From contig JAKFUV010000005.1 in NCBI GenBank assembly GCA_021732485.1, positions 1 to 64,000 of the forward strand: DNA of 64,000 nucleotides. The letters are read 5' to 3'. The notes beneath the pieces are model-generated. The model was not told where the DNA came from. It did no database searches and was given only the letters and a program-made list of their open reading frames with translations. How positions within the stretch are numbered: position 1 is the stretch's first letter; every line of letters begins with the position of its first letter. Positions 55,955 to 64,000 of the stretch are shown piece after piece. The stretch comes from Hyphomicrobium sp. Lineage in GTDB: Bacteria; Pseudomonadota; Alphaproteobacteria; Rhizobiales; Hyphomicrobiaceae. A program made the translations under genes and the position numbers.

Positions 55955-56845
55955 TTATGCCGCCTGCCGACCGGCTGCTGCAGCCTGACTCTCGCCACCA
56001 CCCATTGTAGCTTCCTCCACGGAATTGATTGAAGGCCGCTCATATGCGGAAATCGCTTTGCGTCCGTGCTCGATCGCAACTTGCGGCATCGCGCCGTTCA
56101 TGAACGCGAGCAGCGATTGCTTCACGATCGTGTAAAGGCGCAACTGCTTGCCGCGAACGGTTTTGACTTTTGTCGCAACCGGCGCAACGACCGCGTAGGA
56201 CAGGAAGATGCCGGCGAAGGTTCCAACAAGCGCCGACGCGATCAAAGCGCCCAATACTTCAGGCTCCTGATCAATGGCACCCATGGCTTTGACGACACCC
56301 AGCACTGCGGCGACGATGCCGAGTGCCGGCAGGCCGTCGCCGACCGCAACGAGCGCGTGCTGCGCCTTCATCCGGTCATAGCGGACGGTTTCGATTTCCT
56401 CATCCATGAGAGATTCAATTTCATGGGTTCTGGCATTACCCATAATGATCAAGCGAAAATAGTCACAAATGAAGATCGTAAGCTCCTCGTTTTTAAGAAC
56501 ACTCGGGAGCCGCTTGAAGACGTCAGATTCGGCTGGCGCGTCGATAATCTTCTCCATCTCTGCGCGCGATTTGTTGCGCAATTCCCGCATGAGAAAGAAC
56601 AGCAGCGCCAACAGTTCAATGTAATCCTTTTCGGTTGGTACCGCATTTTTGAAAGCCTCGATCGAGGCCGTGCCGCAATCCTTGATGGTCTTCATCGGGT
56701 TTGCCACGACGAATGTGCCAATTGCGGCGCCGCAGATGATGACATACTCCCAAGGCTGCCAAATGACGTCGACGTGCCCACCCATGGCCATGAAGCCACC
56801 GAGCATGCACACCAGCGTAATGACCAGCCCGACTATGATCGTCAC
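55955..56845 (-). CDS. motA: Stator protein MotA
   Basis: MotA, 296 residues, the proton-channel partner of MotB. Four membrane helices are visible; motifs include [58 protein letters not shown] and [13 protein letters not shown]. Length is normal. The start is GTG, four bases separate its stop from fliM, and it heads the large minus-strand operon, divergent from the DUF1217 gene over 152 bases. Confidence 0.96.
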   Translation of the reverse strand: MTIIVGLVITLVCMLGGFMAMGGHVDVIWQPWEYVIICGAAIGTFVVANPMKTIKDCGTASIEAFKNAVPTEKDYIELLALLFFLMRELRNKSRAEMEKIIDAPAESDVFKRLPSVLKNEELTIFICDYFRLIIMGNARTHEIESLMDEEIETVRYDRMKAQHALVAVGDGLPALGIVAAVLGVVKAMGAIDQEPEVLGALIASALVGTFAGIFLSYAVVAPVATKVKTVRGKQLRLYTIVKQSLLAFMNGAMPQVAIEHGRKAISAYERPSINSVEEATMGGGESQAAAAGRQAA

Positions 56846-56997
56846 AGATCGCCCTCATCGCTTAGGAACCAGCGCCAGGGTGCGGTGCTTCGCCTTGCGT
56901 GGAACTGGCTCTAAGGCGAAACGCTGCCGCGCCGGTGTCAGCCTCCGTCAAGTTTGTTGACGCATGATGGCGATGACAGTTTTGGAGACGGATCGAC

Positions 56998-57777
56998 GTG
57001 CTGACGGCTGCTTTGACATATCGCAACGTTACGCAGAACATTGACCGATCGCTTGATGTCGTCGCCAAGTCACCGCAGGTATCGAGGGAATCTGAGAGCT
57101 ATCTGAAGCAGATCGGCAACGTGAAATCCATCGACGACTTCATGTCAAACAAGCGTGCGCTGCGATATGCGCTCACCGCGTTTGGCCTCGGTGACATCGC
57201 CTATGCCAACGGTCTCGTTCGAAAACTGCTCGAAGGCGGCGTGGATAGACCTGACGCGCTTGCAAACCGCTTAAGCGATCAACGCTATCGAGACTTTGTC
57301 TCCGCCTTCAATTTTGCGCGTTACGGCGAGGCCGCGACGTCGTTCGGGCGAACCCAGGAAGGCACCGTTGAGCGCTACCGGCGGCACATTCTTGAAGAAA
57401 ACGTCGGTGACCAAAACGCCGGTGCGCGCTTGGCGCTCTACTTTCAGCGCCAGGCTCCGAACCTTCGCAACTCTCTTGGCCTGCTTGCGGATGCTGCCCT
57501 GCTCAAGGTTACGCAGACGGCTTTGGGGCTGACACCGTATATGTCGAACCTGAGCATCGAGACGCAGCAATCGCTGATTAACTCGAAGCTGAATGTTGAA
57601 GACTTCAAGGATCCAGCAAAGCTTGCCAAGTTCTTGAACCGGTTCACGGCGCTGTGGGATTTGAACAATCCACCCGCAGCGGCGACGACTCCTATTTTGT
57701 CGGCATTCAACTATCCGAATGTTGCGATCGGCAGTGACCTTTTGACCGCCATTCAACGATTCAAGTCGGGAGGCTGA
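56998..57777 (+). CDS. DUF1217 flagellar-cluster protein
   Basis: A 259-residue helical protein. ALTYRNVTQNIDRSLDVVAKSPQVSRESESYLKQIG and SIDDFMSNKRALRYALTAFGLGDIAYANG mark DUF1217, a family usually encoded in alphaproteobacterial flagellar clusters but without a defined role. The GTG at 56998 has GGAGACGG upstream. flgF follows by five bases. A filament- or hook-associated role is possible. Confidence 0.85.
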   Translation: MLTAALTYRNVTQNIDRSLDVVAKSPQVSRESESYLKQIGNVKSIDDFMSNKRALRYALTAFGLGDIAYANGLVRKLLEGGVDRPDALANRLSDQRYRDFVSAFNFARYGEAATSFGRTQEGTVERYRRHILEENVGDQNAGARLALYFQRQAPNLRNSLGLLADAALLKVTQTALGLTPYMSNLSIETQQSLINSKLNVEDFKDPAKLAKFLNRFTALWDLNNPPAAATTPILSAFNYPNVAIGSDLLTAIQRFKSGG

Positions 57778-57782
57778 ACGCG

Positions 57783-58505
57783 GTGCAATCCAATATCTAT
57801 GTCGGATTATCGGCGCAGATGGCGCTCAGCCGCCGGCTCGACACACTCGCGAATAATATGGCGAACACGACGACGCCAGGTTTTCGAGCTGAGAAAGTTG
57901 AATTTGAACAATTGGTATCGCGTTCGGGGCAGGCTCCCGTCAGCTACGCATCGCGGGGAGAAACGCATCTATCGACAATGTCCGGCGAATTGACGGAGAC
58001 CGGAAGCCCGCTTGATGTCGCCATCCGCGGCTCGTCTTGGTTTGCTGTCCAAACCGCTTCTGGCCTCGCCTACTCGCGCGACGGCCGATTGCAAATGGAC
58101 GAAGGCGGGCAACTAAAAACAATCACAGGCCTGAATGTGCTTGATGCCGGCGGATCGCCGCTGCAAATCAACCCGGGTGCAGGTCCGCCCGCCATCGCCA
58201 AGGACGGAACGATTACGCAAAATGGCCAGCAGGTCGGGGCGATTGGTCTTTTCAGCATGGATCCGGCGAGCAAGCTTGCTCGCGGCGAGGGCGCAACTGT
58301 TATTCCTGACCTGACGCCGTTTCCGGAACTCGACTTCAATTCTAATGGGGTCGTGCAGGGTTTCGTTGAGAAGTCCAACGTCAATCCCGTTACCGAACTG
58401 ACCAAACTGATTGCGGTCCAACGATCATTCGAGGCCGTAACGAACGCGCTTCGAGACAGTGAGGCGACAATGCAAGACACGATGAAAATTTTATCAGGCG
58501 TCTAG
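57783..58505 (+). CDS. flgF: Proximal rod protein FlgF
   Basis: FlgF, 240 residues. YVGLSAQMALSRRLDTLANNMANTTTPGFRAEKVEFEQL and the end NVNPVTELTKLIAVQRSFEAVTNALRDSEATMQDTMKIL are rod-family signatures. The GTG start follows GGGAGG in the tail of the DUF1217 gene. Confidence 0.95.
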   Translation: MQSNIYVGLSAQMALSRRLDTLANNMANTTTPGFRAEKVEFEQLVSRSGQAPVSYASRGETHLSTMSGELTETGSPLDVAIRGSSWFAVQTASGLAYSRDGRLQMDEGGQLKTITGLNVLDAGGSPLQINPGAGPPAIAKDGTITQNGQQVGAIGLFSMDPASKLARGEGATVIPDLTPFPELDFNSNGVVQGFVEKSNVNPVTELTKLIAVQRSFEAVTNALRDSEATMQDTMKILSGV

Positions 58506-58582
58506 AATCCTTCCGGCGGCGAACTCGATGGACGATTTTGAATTGAACGTCATGACCCTCAACAATCGTTGATTGACTGACC

Positions 58583-59935
58583 ATGCACGCGCGACCATCG
58601 CATCGATCGGGCCGCTTAAGCGACGTTCTCGGCATGATGGAGCGCGCCAATGGCGCAGCGACGGCGCATCAGATCAGCGGCCGCGTCAATCGGGTGACGC
58701 CGGCGTTTGTCAGCGTCGAAGGTCTGTCGAATTTTTGCAGTATCAATGACATTGTTACGATCCGATCGGCGTCGGGCCAATCGATCGCGCAAGTGGCGAG
58801 CATTGATCAAAGCGCAGTGAACGTAAATCTGATATCATCTGATACGAGCATAGAACTCGGCGACAAAGTCACGCTGACCGGCGGATCGCTGACGATCGCG
58901 CCCGACATCAGCTGGAAAGGGCGGGTGCTGAATGCGCTCGGCCAGGCCATCGACGATGCCGGTCCGATCGTTCCTGGCCCTAAAAATGTTCTGATCGATA
59001 GCCGCTCGCCGCCGGCGTTGCGCCGCCAGCGCCTCGGCCGCCACATGATCACCGGCGTGAAGATTATCGATCTGTTTACGCCGATTTGCGCCGGGCAACG
59101 CATCGGAATCTTTGCTGGGTCCGGCGTTGGAAAATCGACGCTGCTGGCCATGCTCAGCCGAAGCTCATCGTTCGACATCATCGTGCTTGCGCTTGTCGGC
59201 GAACGTAGCCGTGAAGTTCGCGATTTTCTCGATGACACGCTGAGCTTGAAGCAATCTTCCGTCATCGCAGTCGTCGCAACGGCCGATGAAACACCAACGT
59301 TGCGAAAACTCGCGCCGAGTACTGCGATGGCCATCGCCGAGTATTTTCGTGACCGAGGCAATCAGGTGCTGCTGATTGTCGATTCAATAACCCGCTTTGC
59401 TCACGCTTCGCGAGAACTTGCGCTGGCGGCCCAAGAACCGCCCGTGGCACGCGGATTTCCTCCGAGCGTTTTTAGTGCTCTCCCTCGATTACTTGAACGA
59501 GCCGGGACAGGTGAAACCGGAGATGGATCAATCACAGCACTCATTTCAGTTCTCATCGATGGCGATGATCACAACGATCCAATTGCTGATTCCGTCCGCG
59601 GCATCCTCGACGGCCACATCGTTCTAGATCGCGCCATTGCGGCGCAAGGGCGCTTTCCAGCCGTCGACCCGCTTGCGTCAATCTCCAGATTGGCGACAAA
59701 GCTGCGTAGCGAAGAGCAGGCGCAGCTCGTTGCGCAGCTCATTCATCTCATTTCGATCTATGAGGATAGCAAAGATTTGCGCACGTTGGGCGGATACAAA
59801 TCCGGAAGCAATCCAACGCTCGATCGAGCTCTCCTGCTCGTCCCACGCATCTATGATGCCATGAAACAAACGCCCAGCGACCCCATCTTCACCGACGTCT
59901 TTGAAACGCTGCTGGCAACGCTGTCTGGCGCTTAA
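58583..59935 (+). CDS. fliI: Flagellar export ATPase FliI
   Basis: FliI, 450 residues. The F1-beta-like ATPase core has Walker A GSGVGKST at 179-186, VLALVGERSREVRDFL, Walker B LLIVDSITRFAHASRE, and PPVARGFPPSVFSALPRLLERAG. It powers export with FliH and FliJ. It lies in the plus-strand operon downstream of flgF with a 77-base gap. Confidence 0.97.
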   Translation: MHARPSHRSGRLSDVLGMMERANGAATAHQISGRVNRVTPAFVSVEGLSNFCSINDIVTIRSASGQSIAQVASIDQSAVNVNLISSDTSIELGDKVTLTGGSLTIAPDISWKGRVLNALGQAIDDAGPIVPGPKNVLIDSRSPPALRRQRLGRHMITGVKIIDLFTPICAGQRIGIFAGSGVGKSTLLAMLSRSSSFDIIVLALVGERSREVRDFLDDTLSLKQSSVIAVVATADETPTLRKLAPSTAMAIAEYFRDRGNQVLLIVDSITRFAHASRELALAAQEPPVARGFPPSVFSALPRLLERAGTGETGDGSITALISVLIDGDDHNDPIADSVRGILDGHIVLDRAIAAQGRFPAVDPLASISRLATKLRSEEQAQLVAQLIHLISIYEDSKDLRTLGGYKSGSNPTLDRALLLVPRIYDAMKQTPSDPIFTDVFETLLATLSGA

Positions 59936-60035
59936 TTCGTCGCGCCCTTGCAAACCGTATTGCGCGCGTCAGGAGGCAGGCCATTCCATTCCTTCTCGAA
60001 AACAAAGATTGTCGCTTTGGCGATGGATGGACGAC

Positions 60036-60620
60036 ATGAAGATATCGCCCAGTGTTTTTGGACTTATGTTCAGTAAGCCTGATCTCGCGAAAATCCTTCT
60101 GGATGCGACAAGCACGCATCGTTCCGTCGGCGTTCAAGATCGATCTGGCGCGCCGACGCACACGAGTAAAAATTTGAATTTTTCGCGCGACGGGCAGGTC
60201 GATACGGCGCATTCCCCCGCGTTAAAGGTCGACCCGTCGCGCGACCGGCTGCAACATCACCTCGTCATCGGTAATGCACTCGCGCTTGACGCGCCAGCCG
60301 ACACACACGCCGCGCCTATCGCTCCGGCCTTGCGATCAGAGCGGATCGAAGCGAAGTGGCAAATGGACGATATCCGCGCCGACCTACCGATGACAGCAAT
60401 CAATCCCGCGCCAATGAATTTCGTTCCGCCTTCACCAGCCTCGGCTGTGGGTGCTACGCGACGACGGCCAAGATTCGATGCGTCGGTCGGCGATGAGAGC
60501 CGTGTGCGCGACGGCACCTTGTCGGCAAAAACCGAACGACTGACAGCGGGAGTTCCGACACTACGCGCAGTCGCTGCGATCAGCCTTTGTGTTGCGGCTG
60601 TCGCCTACCTGATGTTCTGA
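60036..60620 (+). CDS. Possible tail-anchored protein after fliI
   Basis: An unrecognised 194-residue frame. It starts MKISPSVFGLMFSKPDLAK and is otherwise disordered and rich in Ala, Arg, Asp and Pro until a single hydrophobic helix at the very end (about 176-193, AVAAISLCVAAVAYLMF). That layout suggests a tail-anchored membrane protein. ATG 60027 or 60036 may start it, and no strong ribosome site is seen. It would be the last gene of the DUF1217-flgF-fliI operon. Confidence 0.5.
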   Translation: MKISPSVFGLMFSKPDLAKILLDATSTHRSVGVQDRSGAPTHTSKNLNFSRDGQVDTAHSPALKVDPSRDRLQHHLVIGNALALDAPADTHAAPIAPALRSERIEAKWQMDDIRADLPMTAINPAPMNFVPPSPASAVGATRRRPRFDASVGDESRVRDGTLSAKTERLTAGVPTLRAVAAISLCVAAVAYLMF

Positions 60621-61069
60621 ATGTTGGCCTTGGAATGGCCTCGTCACAGCACTTCCCGTGACGTCGCGAGCAGCGTTGTCGACATCGTAGAGCGCGACGC
60701 CATCGCTTGGCGCGCAGCCGAACGCCAACCAAAAACTGACGCCGCATCGCTCCACCGTCGTAGCTGCGATGCGCAAACAAAATCGATGTCAGTTGAGCCC
60801 GAACGCCAACGGACGTTCGCACCTGCCGAGTTGCAGCGGCAGTGCACGTGTGGCGCGGCCGCTGCGCCGCTCGAAGCTAGAATGCGTTCCTAGGGCTTCA
60901 CCTAGTAGTTCGCCATTTTGTTTTATCTATATTTTGAACAATAGCATTGTCGCGAATATTGATTCGAGCGTCAAAATTTTGCTCAACCGACTGTCGCGTT
61001 TTGATGATTGTCGGCGCGAACCTGTAAATGCAGCTGTAAAGGCGGTTCTTTTTTCGTTGCGGAGACATT
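60621..61069 (+). other. Gap before the gntR-type gene
   Basis: A 449-base stretch. A 90-codon frame at 60621-60893 starts right at the previous stop but is Arg/Ala-rich and not convincing. The right half (60905-61060) is AT-rich and holds ACAAT-AGC-ATTGT (60938-60950), a 13-base palindrome that could be a GntR operator or promoter element. GGAGAC lies just before the regulator's ATG. Confidence 0.4.
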
Positions 61070-61834
61070 ATGTCACCAAGCACATCCTCTGAAATTACAG
61101 AGCGTCCTCGTCTTCAACTCGCCGGCCCACTTTATAATCAAATTTATTCGCTGATGCGGCAGCGGCTTGCCTCGGGTGAATGGAAAAGCGGGCAGCCCAT
61201 GCCGACTGAAAATGTTCTCGCTCAAGAGTATGGCGTCAGTATTGGCACCGTTCGTAAAGCACTCGACCAGCTCGCACGCGCTAAATTGATCGTCCGCCAG
61301 CAGGGGCGCGGAACCTACGTTGGCAAAAACAGTGGCCCCGGCCAGATTGGTCGTCGCGCTTGGCATCTCCAGTGCGAAACAGCCGACGAAAGCGATCTGT
61401 GCGGAACTCTCGTTCCCGGCCAGTGCGAATTGGCAACGGCTACACATGCGGAAGCGCTTGCGCTGCAGATTTCGACATTGCAAAAAGTTTTGCGAATTCG
61501 ATGCATCACGAGCCTTGAACAAGGAACGCTTAGCATAGATACGTTCGTGTTGCCTGTCGCGACATCCGGCCTATCGGAAGCGCTCTTGCGTTCGGAAAGC
61601 GTAGCGATTCATGATTTTGTGGCGAGCTTGGAAGCCAACGCGACGGAATACGTCGATAAGATTTCCGCGATAGCGGCCGTGGGTGACATCGCCGTTCGGC
61701 TAAAAACGCCGGTGGGCAGTCCTGTACTTCGAATCAGCCGCGCGGGATTTTCCAATTCCAACCGGCCGGTTTTCTTGCTGGATCGCGTTGTAAAGCTCTC
61801 TGACTCGGCTGAATATATCGCGTCGGTCCGCTAA
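61070..61834 (+). CDS. GntR-family (HutC/UTRA) transcription regulator
   Basis: A 254-residue regulator. The N-terminal winged helix (about 20-85) shows PLYNQIYSLMRQRLASGEWKSGQPMPTENVLAQEYGVSIGTVRKALDQL. A UTRA effector domain fills about 100-245. HutC/FarR members bind small metabolites and autoregulate. No metabolic gene is adjacent, so the effector cannot be guessed. The GGAG ribosome site is five bases from the ATG. A palindrome 120 bases upstream may be its operator. Confidence 0.9.
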   Translation: MSPSTSSEITERPRLQLAGPLYNQIYSLMRQRLASGEWKSGQPMPTENVLAQEYGVSIGTVRKALDQLARAKLIVRQQGRGTYVGKNSGPGQIGRRAWHLQCETADESDLCGTLVPGQCELATATHAEALALQISTLQKVLRIRCITSLEQGTLSIDTFVLPVATSGLSEALLRSESVAIHDFVASLEANATEYVDKISAIAAVGDIAVRLKTPVGSPVLRISRAGFSNSNRPVFLLDRVVKLSDSAEYIASVR

Positions 61835-62387
61835 TTGTGCGAGACCACGTTGGTTCGGACGGCATTTTTCGTGCGTGGCGAGTCACGCCCTAGTTCTCGC
61901 CATTGAATAAGCGTCGGATATGTGTGCGGTGGTGCTTCCGCGAGCTCCGCTGCGCGCGCATCGGAGATATTTGAATACTGTTTAACATGGTTTTGCGCAC
62001 AAATGGTGGTGGATAATTCGAGGCTGAATAGAGTTCAATCGGCCGCTACCGACACTTATCGCTGCGGCAATGATCTGATTTTACCGCAATTAGACGTCAA
62101 TACACAGGTCTCGCAGAGCGCACTGGTGCTCGCGCGACTCTCAGCATATTGAGCAATAGCGTCGTCTCAGCCAGCCGTGTCGATTTTGAACTGCGCGTGC
62201 TCCGAGCGATTCCTAATTCGGTCGCGATCGGACGCGCATGACTGCGCCACGTTTCGATAAAACGCGTTTCTCCTACTTTCGAATGGCAGATCACAGTCGC
62301 TATACAGTGTAGGATCGCCGGATCGTAAGTGTCGCGGCGGTTCGGACTAGTTTGGTATTTGTCTCTGTCAAGGATGAGTAAAAGCCG
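61835..62387. other. Gap with no convincing gene
   Basis: A 553-base stretch between the GntR regulator and the receiver-like gene. Short open frames on both strands (for example 61922-62152 plus, 62097-62420 minus) lack family-like sequence and good ribosome sites. A five-codon frame (MSKSR) ends at the TGATG that starts the next gene. No terminator with a T-run was seen. Confidence 0.4.
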
Positions 62388-63443
62388 ATGATGCGCCTTT
62401 GGCTGACACCTTATTTTCATCCAACCGTTTGCCTTGCCGTCGGGAGCAACCCGGCGCTTTTGTCCGCTGCTGTACTGGCGGTTTCAAAAAAATACGATGT
62501 CGACATTGCGAGTGACTGGCCGACCGCCAAGTCCAGACTGCATCGCTTGAATGAAACCTTCGAGTCTGTGGTCTCACGATGCTTGCCGGCAAACGCATTG
62601 AGCCTGGATGATAAGCTCCACGATCAAACCCTGCGTGGTTTCAAGCCGGACGGGTCGCTCGCGCGCGCTCACATGCGCGATCCCAATAGATCTCAGAAGG
62701 TGTCGGTCGTCATGATCGTCGGATCACCGGATGATACGGAGGTCCGGGACTTCGCTTTGGAAACCGCACGCTTTCCCGTCCGCAGACTTCTCATCGCGGA
62801 TCGGCGCGAAACCGACAGCGCAATTTCGGCGCTCAATCATCGCTGCGTAGATTCTCTTCTCTTCAGCGACCAAATTTCTATAGCGGACAGCCTGGATGTT
62901 GAAATTCGCCGACTTCAGACGGAGTACTTCAAATGCTCAATGAAGTTTCTTGGTGCAGCGTTTTCGACTGGCGACACTGCCTTTCTGCGAAACGCTGAAT
63001 TCCAGGAATATTTTCACCGCCTGCTCGCGGATCATGACGTGACCGAATACTACGTCTCATCGAATCCGGCCGGTGTGCTGCTTGTAAAGGTCACTGGAGA
63101 ACAGGCCTTCTTAATGTCTTGCAACGAGGAAAGCCGCAGAGCGCATAGCGAGATCGCGGCATCAGAAGAAGCGCCTCGTGAGCTGCTATCGCTGCTCGCG
63201 TCGGATGAGGTGGTCGCCTATTTTCCGACGGAGCACGGCTTCTACATGCGCAACGAAGTACGGAAATGGCGCGATTGGGTATGGATCAACATGCGGTCGT
63301 TTGCGACAGAAGGCTGGCGCCATTACCTCTTGCCTCAATCACGCCGAACGCAGCACATCTTCGATCGCGTTAGCGGCGGATCAGAGCGCACGGCAGTCAG
63401 TGATGCCGGACCGCCGCTACAAATCAAAAAATCCATGCTTTGA
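62388..63443 (+). CDS. Receiver-like protein lacking the phosphoacceptor
   Basis: A 351-residue protein. Residues about 105-180 (VSVVMIVGSPDD, FPVRRLLIADRRETDSAISALNHRCVDSLLFS, EIRRLQTEYF) resemble the second half of a response-regulator receiver domain. The following region (FQEYFHRLLADHDVTEYYV, VLLVKVTGEQAFLMSC, EAPRELLSLLASDEVVAYFP, GFYMRNEVRKWRDWVW) recalls the C-terminal domain of an uncharacterised response-regulator family. The usual phosphoacceptor Asp appears replaced by Val at about 111. It converges on a LuxR gene with a 27-base overlap. The alignment is from memory. Confidence 0.5.
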   Translation: MMRLWLTPYFHPTVCLAVGSNPALLSAAVLAVSKKYDVDIASDWPTAKSRLHRLNETFESVVSRCLPANALSLDDKLHDQTLRGFKPDGSLARAHMRDPNRSQKVSVVMIVGSPDDTEVRDFALETARFPVRRLLIADRRETDSAISALNHRCVDSLLFSDQISIADSLDVEIRRLQTEYFKCSMKFLGAAFSTGDTAFLRNAEFQEYFHRLLADHDVTEYYVSSNPAGVLLVKVTGEQAFLMSCNEESRRAHSEIAASEEAPRELLSLLASDEVVAYFPTEHGFYMRNEVRKWRDWVWINMRSFATEGWRHYLLPQSRRTQHIFDRVSGGSERTAVSDAGPPLQIKKSML

Positions 63444-64000
63444 ACACGCGATTATCGCTGAAATGCGATTTGCTACGCCAAGCTTGCGCAGTGCGTTCGC
63501 GATATGGAATTCGACGGTCTTGCTCGAAATATTGATGATCTGACCGATTTCCGCATACGATTTCCCGTCCTTGATCCATCTCAGGACCTCGATCTCGCGC
63601 GCAGACAGGTTTGGTCGCTGTGCATGCCCAAAACTTTCAACCTGCTCTATCCGGTGCAATCGTTGGGATAAGACGAGACATTTCGACACCAGGCGCCAAA
63701 CCGCGCTCTGGTCGTCGATCTTCAGGTCGGGGCTACTGCGGCTGAGATGGAAAACATGCTGACCGTTGTCAGCCGTTAGAATGGGTATGCTGACCCCATT
63801 ATGAAGCCCGCACTGCGAGGCCGTTGCTGCATAATTTTGGATGTCCGTGCCGGCCCGGTCGTCAGCGCCCGCTTCAATCCAGGTGAGCGGGCGACCTTGG
63901 GTTACCGCATAGTCAGTCATCGCATCGCGGAACGCGCCACGCCCCCCCTGTTGCCATTGTACAAAGGGCAAGGGCTGAGATCTCACCAAAATGCGGTGCT
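63417..64000 (-). CDS. LuxR-family regulator, 5' end beyond window
   Basis: The last 194 or more residues of a LuxR-type regulator; the frame stays open to position 64000. The N-terminal visible part (LPFVQWQQ, CGLHNGVSIPIL, VFHLSRSS) fits an autoinducer-binding domain. The C-terminal helix-turn-helix (LSAREIEVLRWIKDGKSYAEIGQIINISSKTVEFHIANALRKLGV) is complete. No LuxI synthase gene is visible, so it may be an orphan sensor. A GTG at 63989 is possible but would cut the sensory domain. Its 3' end overlaps the receiver-like gene. Confidence 0.82.
   Translation of the reverse strand, partial: HRILVRSQPLPFVQWQQGGRGAFRDAMTDYAVTQGRPLTWIEAGADDRAGTDIQNYAATASQCGLHNGVSIPILTADNGQHVFHLSRSSPDLKIDDQSAVWRLVSKCLVLSQRLHRIEQVESFGHAQRPNLSAREIEVLRWIKDGKSYAEIGQIINISSKTVEFHIANALRKLGVANRISAIIACSKHGFFDL

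Noticed and set aside
60621..60893. 90-codon frame starting directly after the stop of the tail-anchored frame
   Set aside because: Arg/Ala-rich, no ribosome site, no recognisable domain; opposite-strand frames are equally open.
62097..62420. 107-codon minus-strand frame overlapping the receiver-like gene start
   Set aside because: No domain, no ribosome site, and conflicts with a better-supported gene.

Overview
The window looks like a chromosomal segment of an alphaproteobacterium of the order Hyphomicrobiales (Rhizobiales). Evidence for this is the MotB/MotC/MotE flagellar set, an FtcR/Rem-type master regulator, the FlbT/FlaF pair, a GapR (DUF2312) protein, a three-gene pnt transhydrogenase next to a tiny aa3-oxidase subunit IV gene, a DUF1036-pyk overlap and a zinc-free L36 gene. 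Base composition is moderately high GC. I cannot name the genus. No rRNA, tRNA, CRISPR array, insertion sequence or phage integration signature is visible.

Positions 1-24,500 are housekeeping. They hold a YiiX-like cysteine hydrolase, pntB-pntAB-pntAA, a 47-residue cytochrome oxidase subunit IV gene, the K+ transporter kup and an M3 oligoendopeptidase. Next come a sigma-54 response regulator, two envelope enzymes (a YcbB-like L,D-transpeptidase and a DUF882/M15 protein), oxyR, gapR, DUF1244, glycerate kinase, DUF1036 and pyruvate kinase. An exported RG-repeat protein, a TPR protein, L36, a PilZ-like protein and a GH24-type lysozyme close this part.

Positions 24,581-60,620 are a nearly complete flagellar cluster. 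Most genes are on the minus strand and tightly coupled by ATGA, GTGA, TTGA or TGATG junctions. Reading in the direction of transcription: motA-fliM-fliN-fliG-flhB-(unknown)-flgB-flgC-fliE-flgG-flgA-flgI-motE-flgH-fliL-fliP, then one flagellin gene with its own terminator, then fliF-fliH-motB-motC-fliK-(GIY-YIG-like), then ftcR-flgE-flgK-flgL-flaF-flbT-flgD-fliQ-flhA-fliR-fliJ-flgJ(rod-binding part only)-flgN-(FliL-like)-(membrane protein). A plus-strand operon (DUF1217-flgF-fliI-unknown) diverges from motA. Three plus-strand genes (a PilZ protein, a J-domain-like protein and a small protein) sit inside the cluster, divergent from ftcR. Together these encode the export gate, MS and C rings, rod, L/P rings, hook, filament and proton-driven stator. 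No chemotaxis signalling genes (cheA, cheY, mcp) are present. A perfect TTAA-N7-TTAA CtrA-type box lies upstream of flagellin.

Positions 60,621-64,000 carry a GntR/UTRA regulator, a divergent receiver-like protein without a recognisable phosphoacceptor, and the 3' part of a LuxR-family regulator running off the right edge.

The most interesting items are the GIY-YIG-like gene coupled to fliK, the ftcR-flgE overlap, the lysozyme beside a muramidase-less FlgJ, the pseudo-receiver/LuxR convergent pair, and several unknown genes embedded in the flagellar operons.
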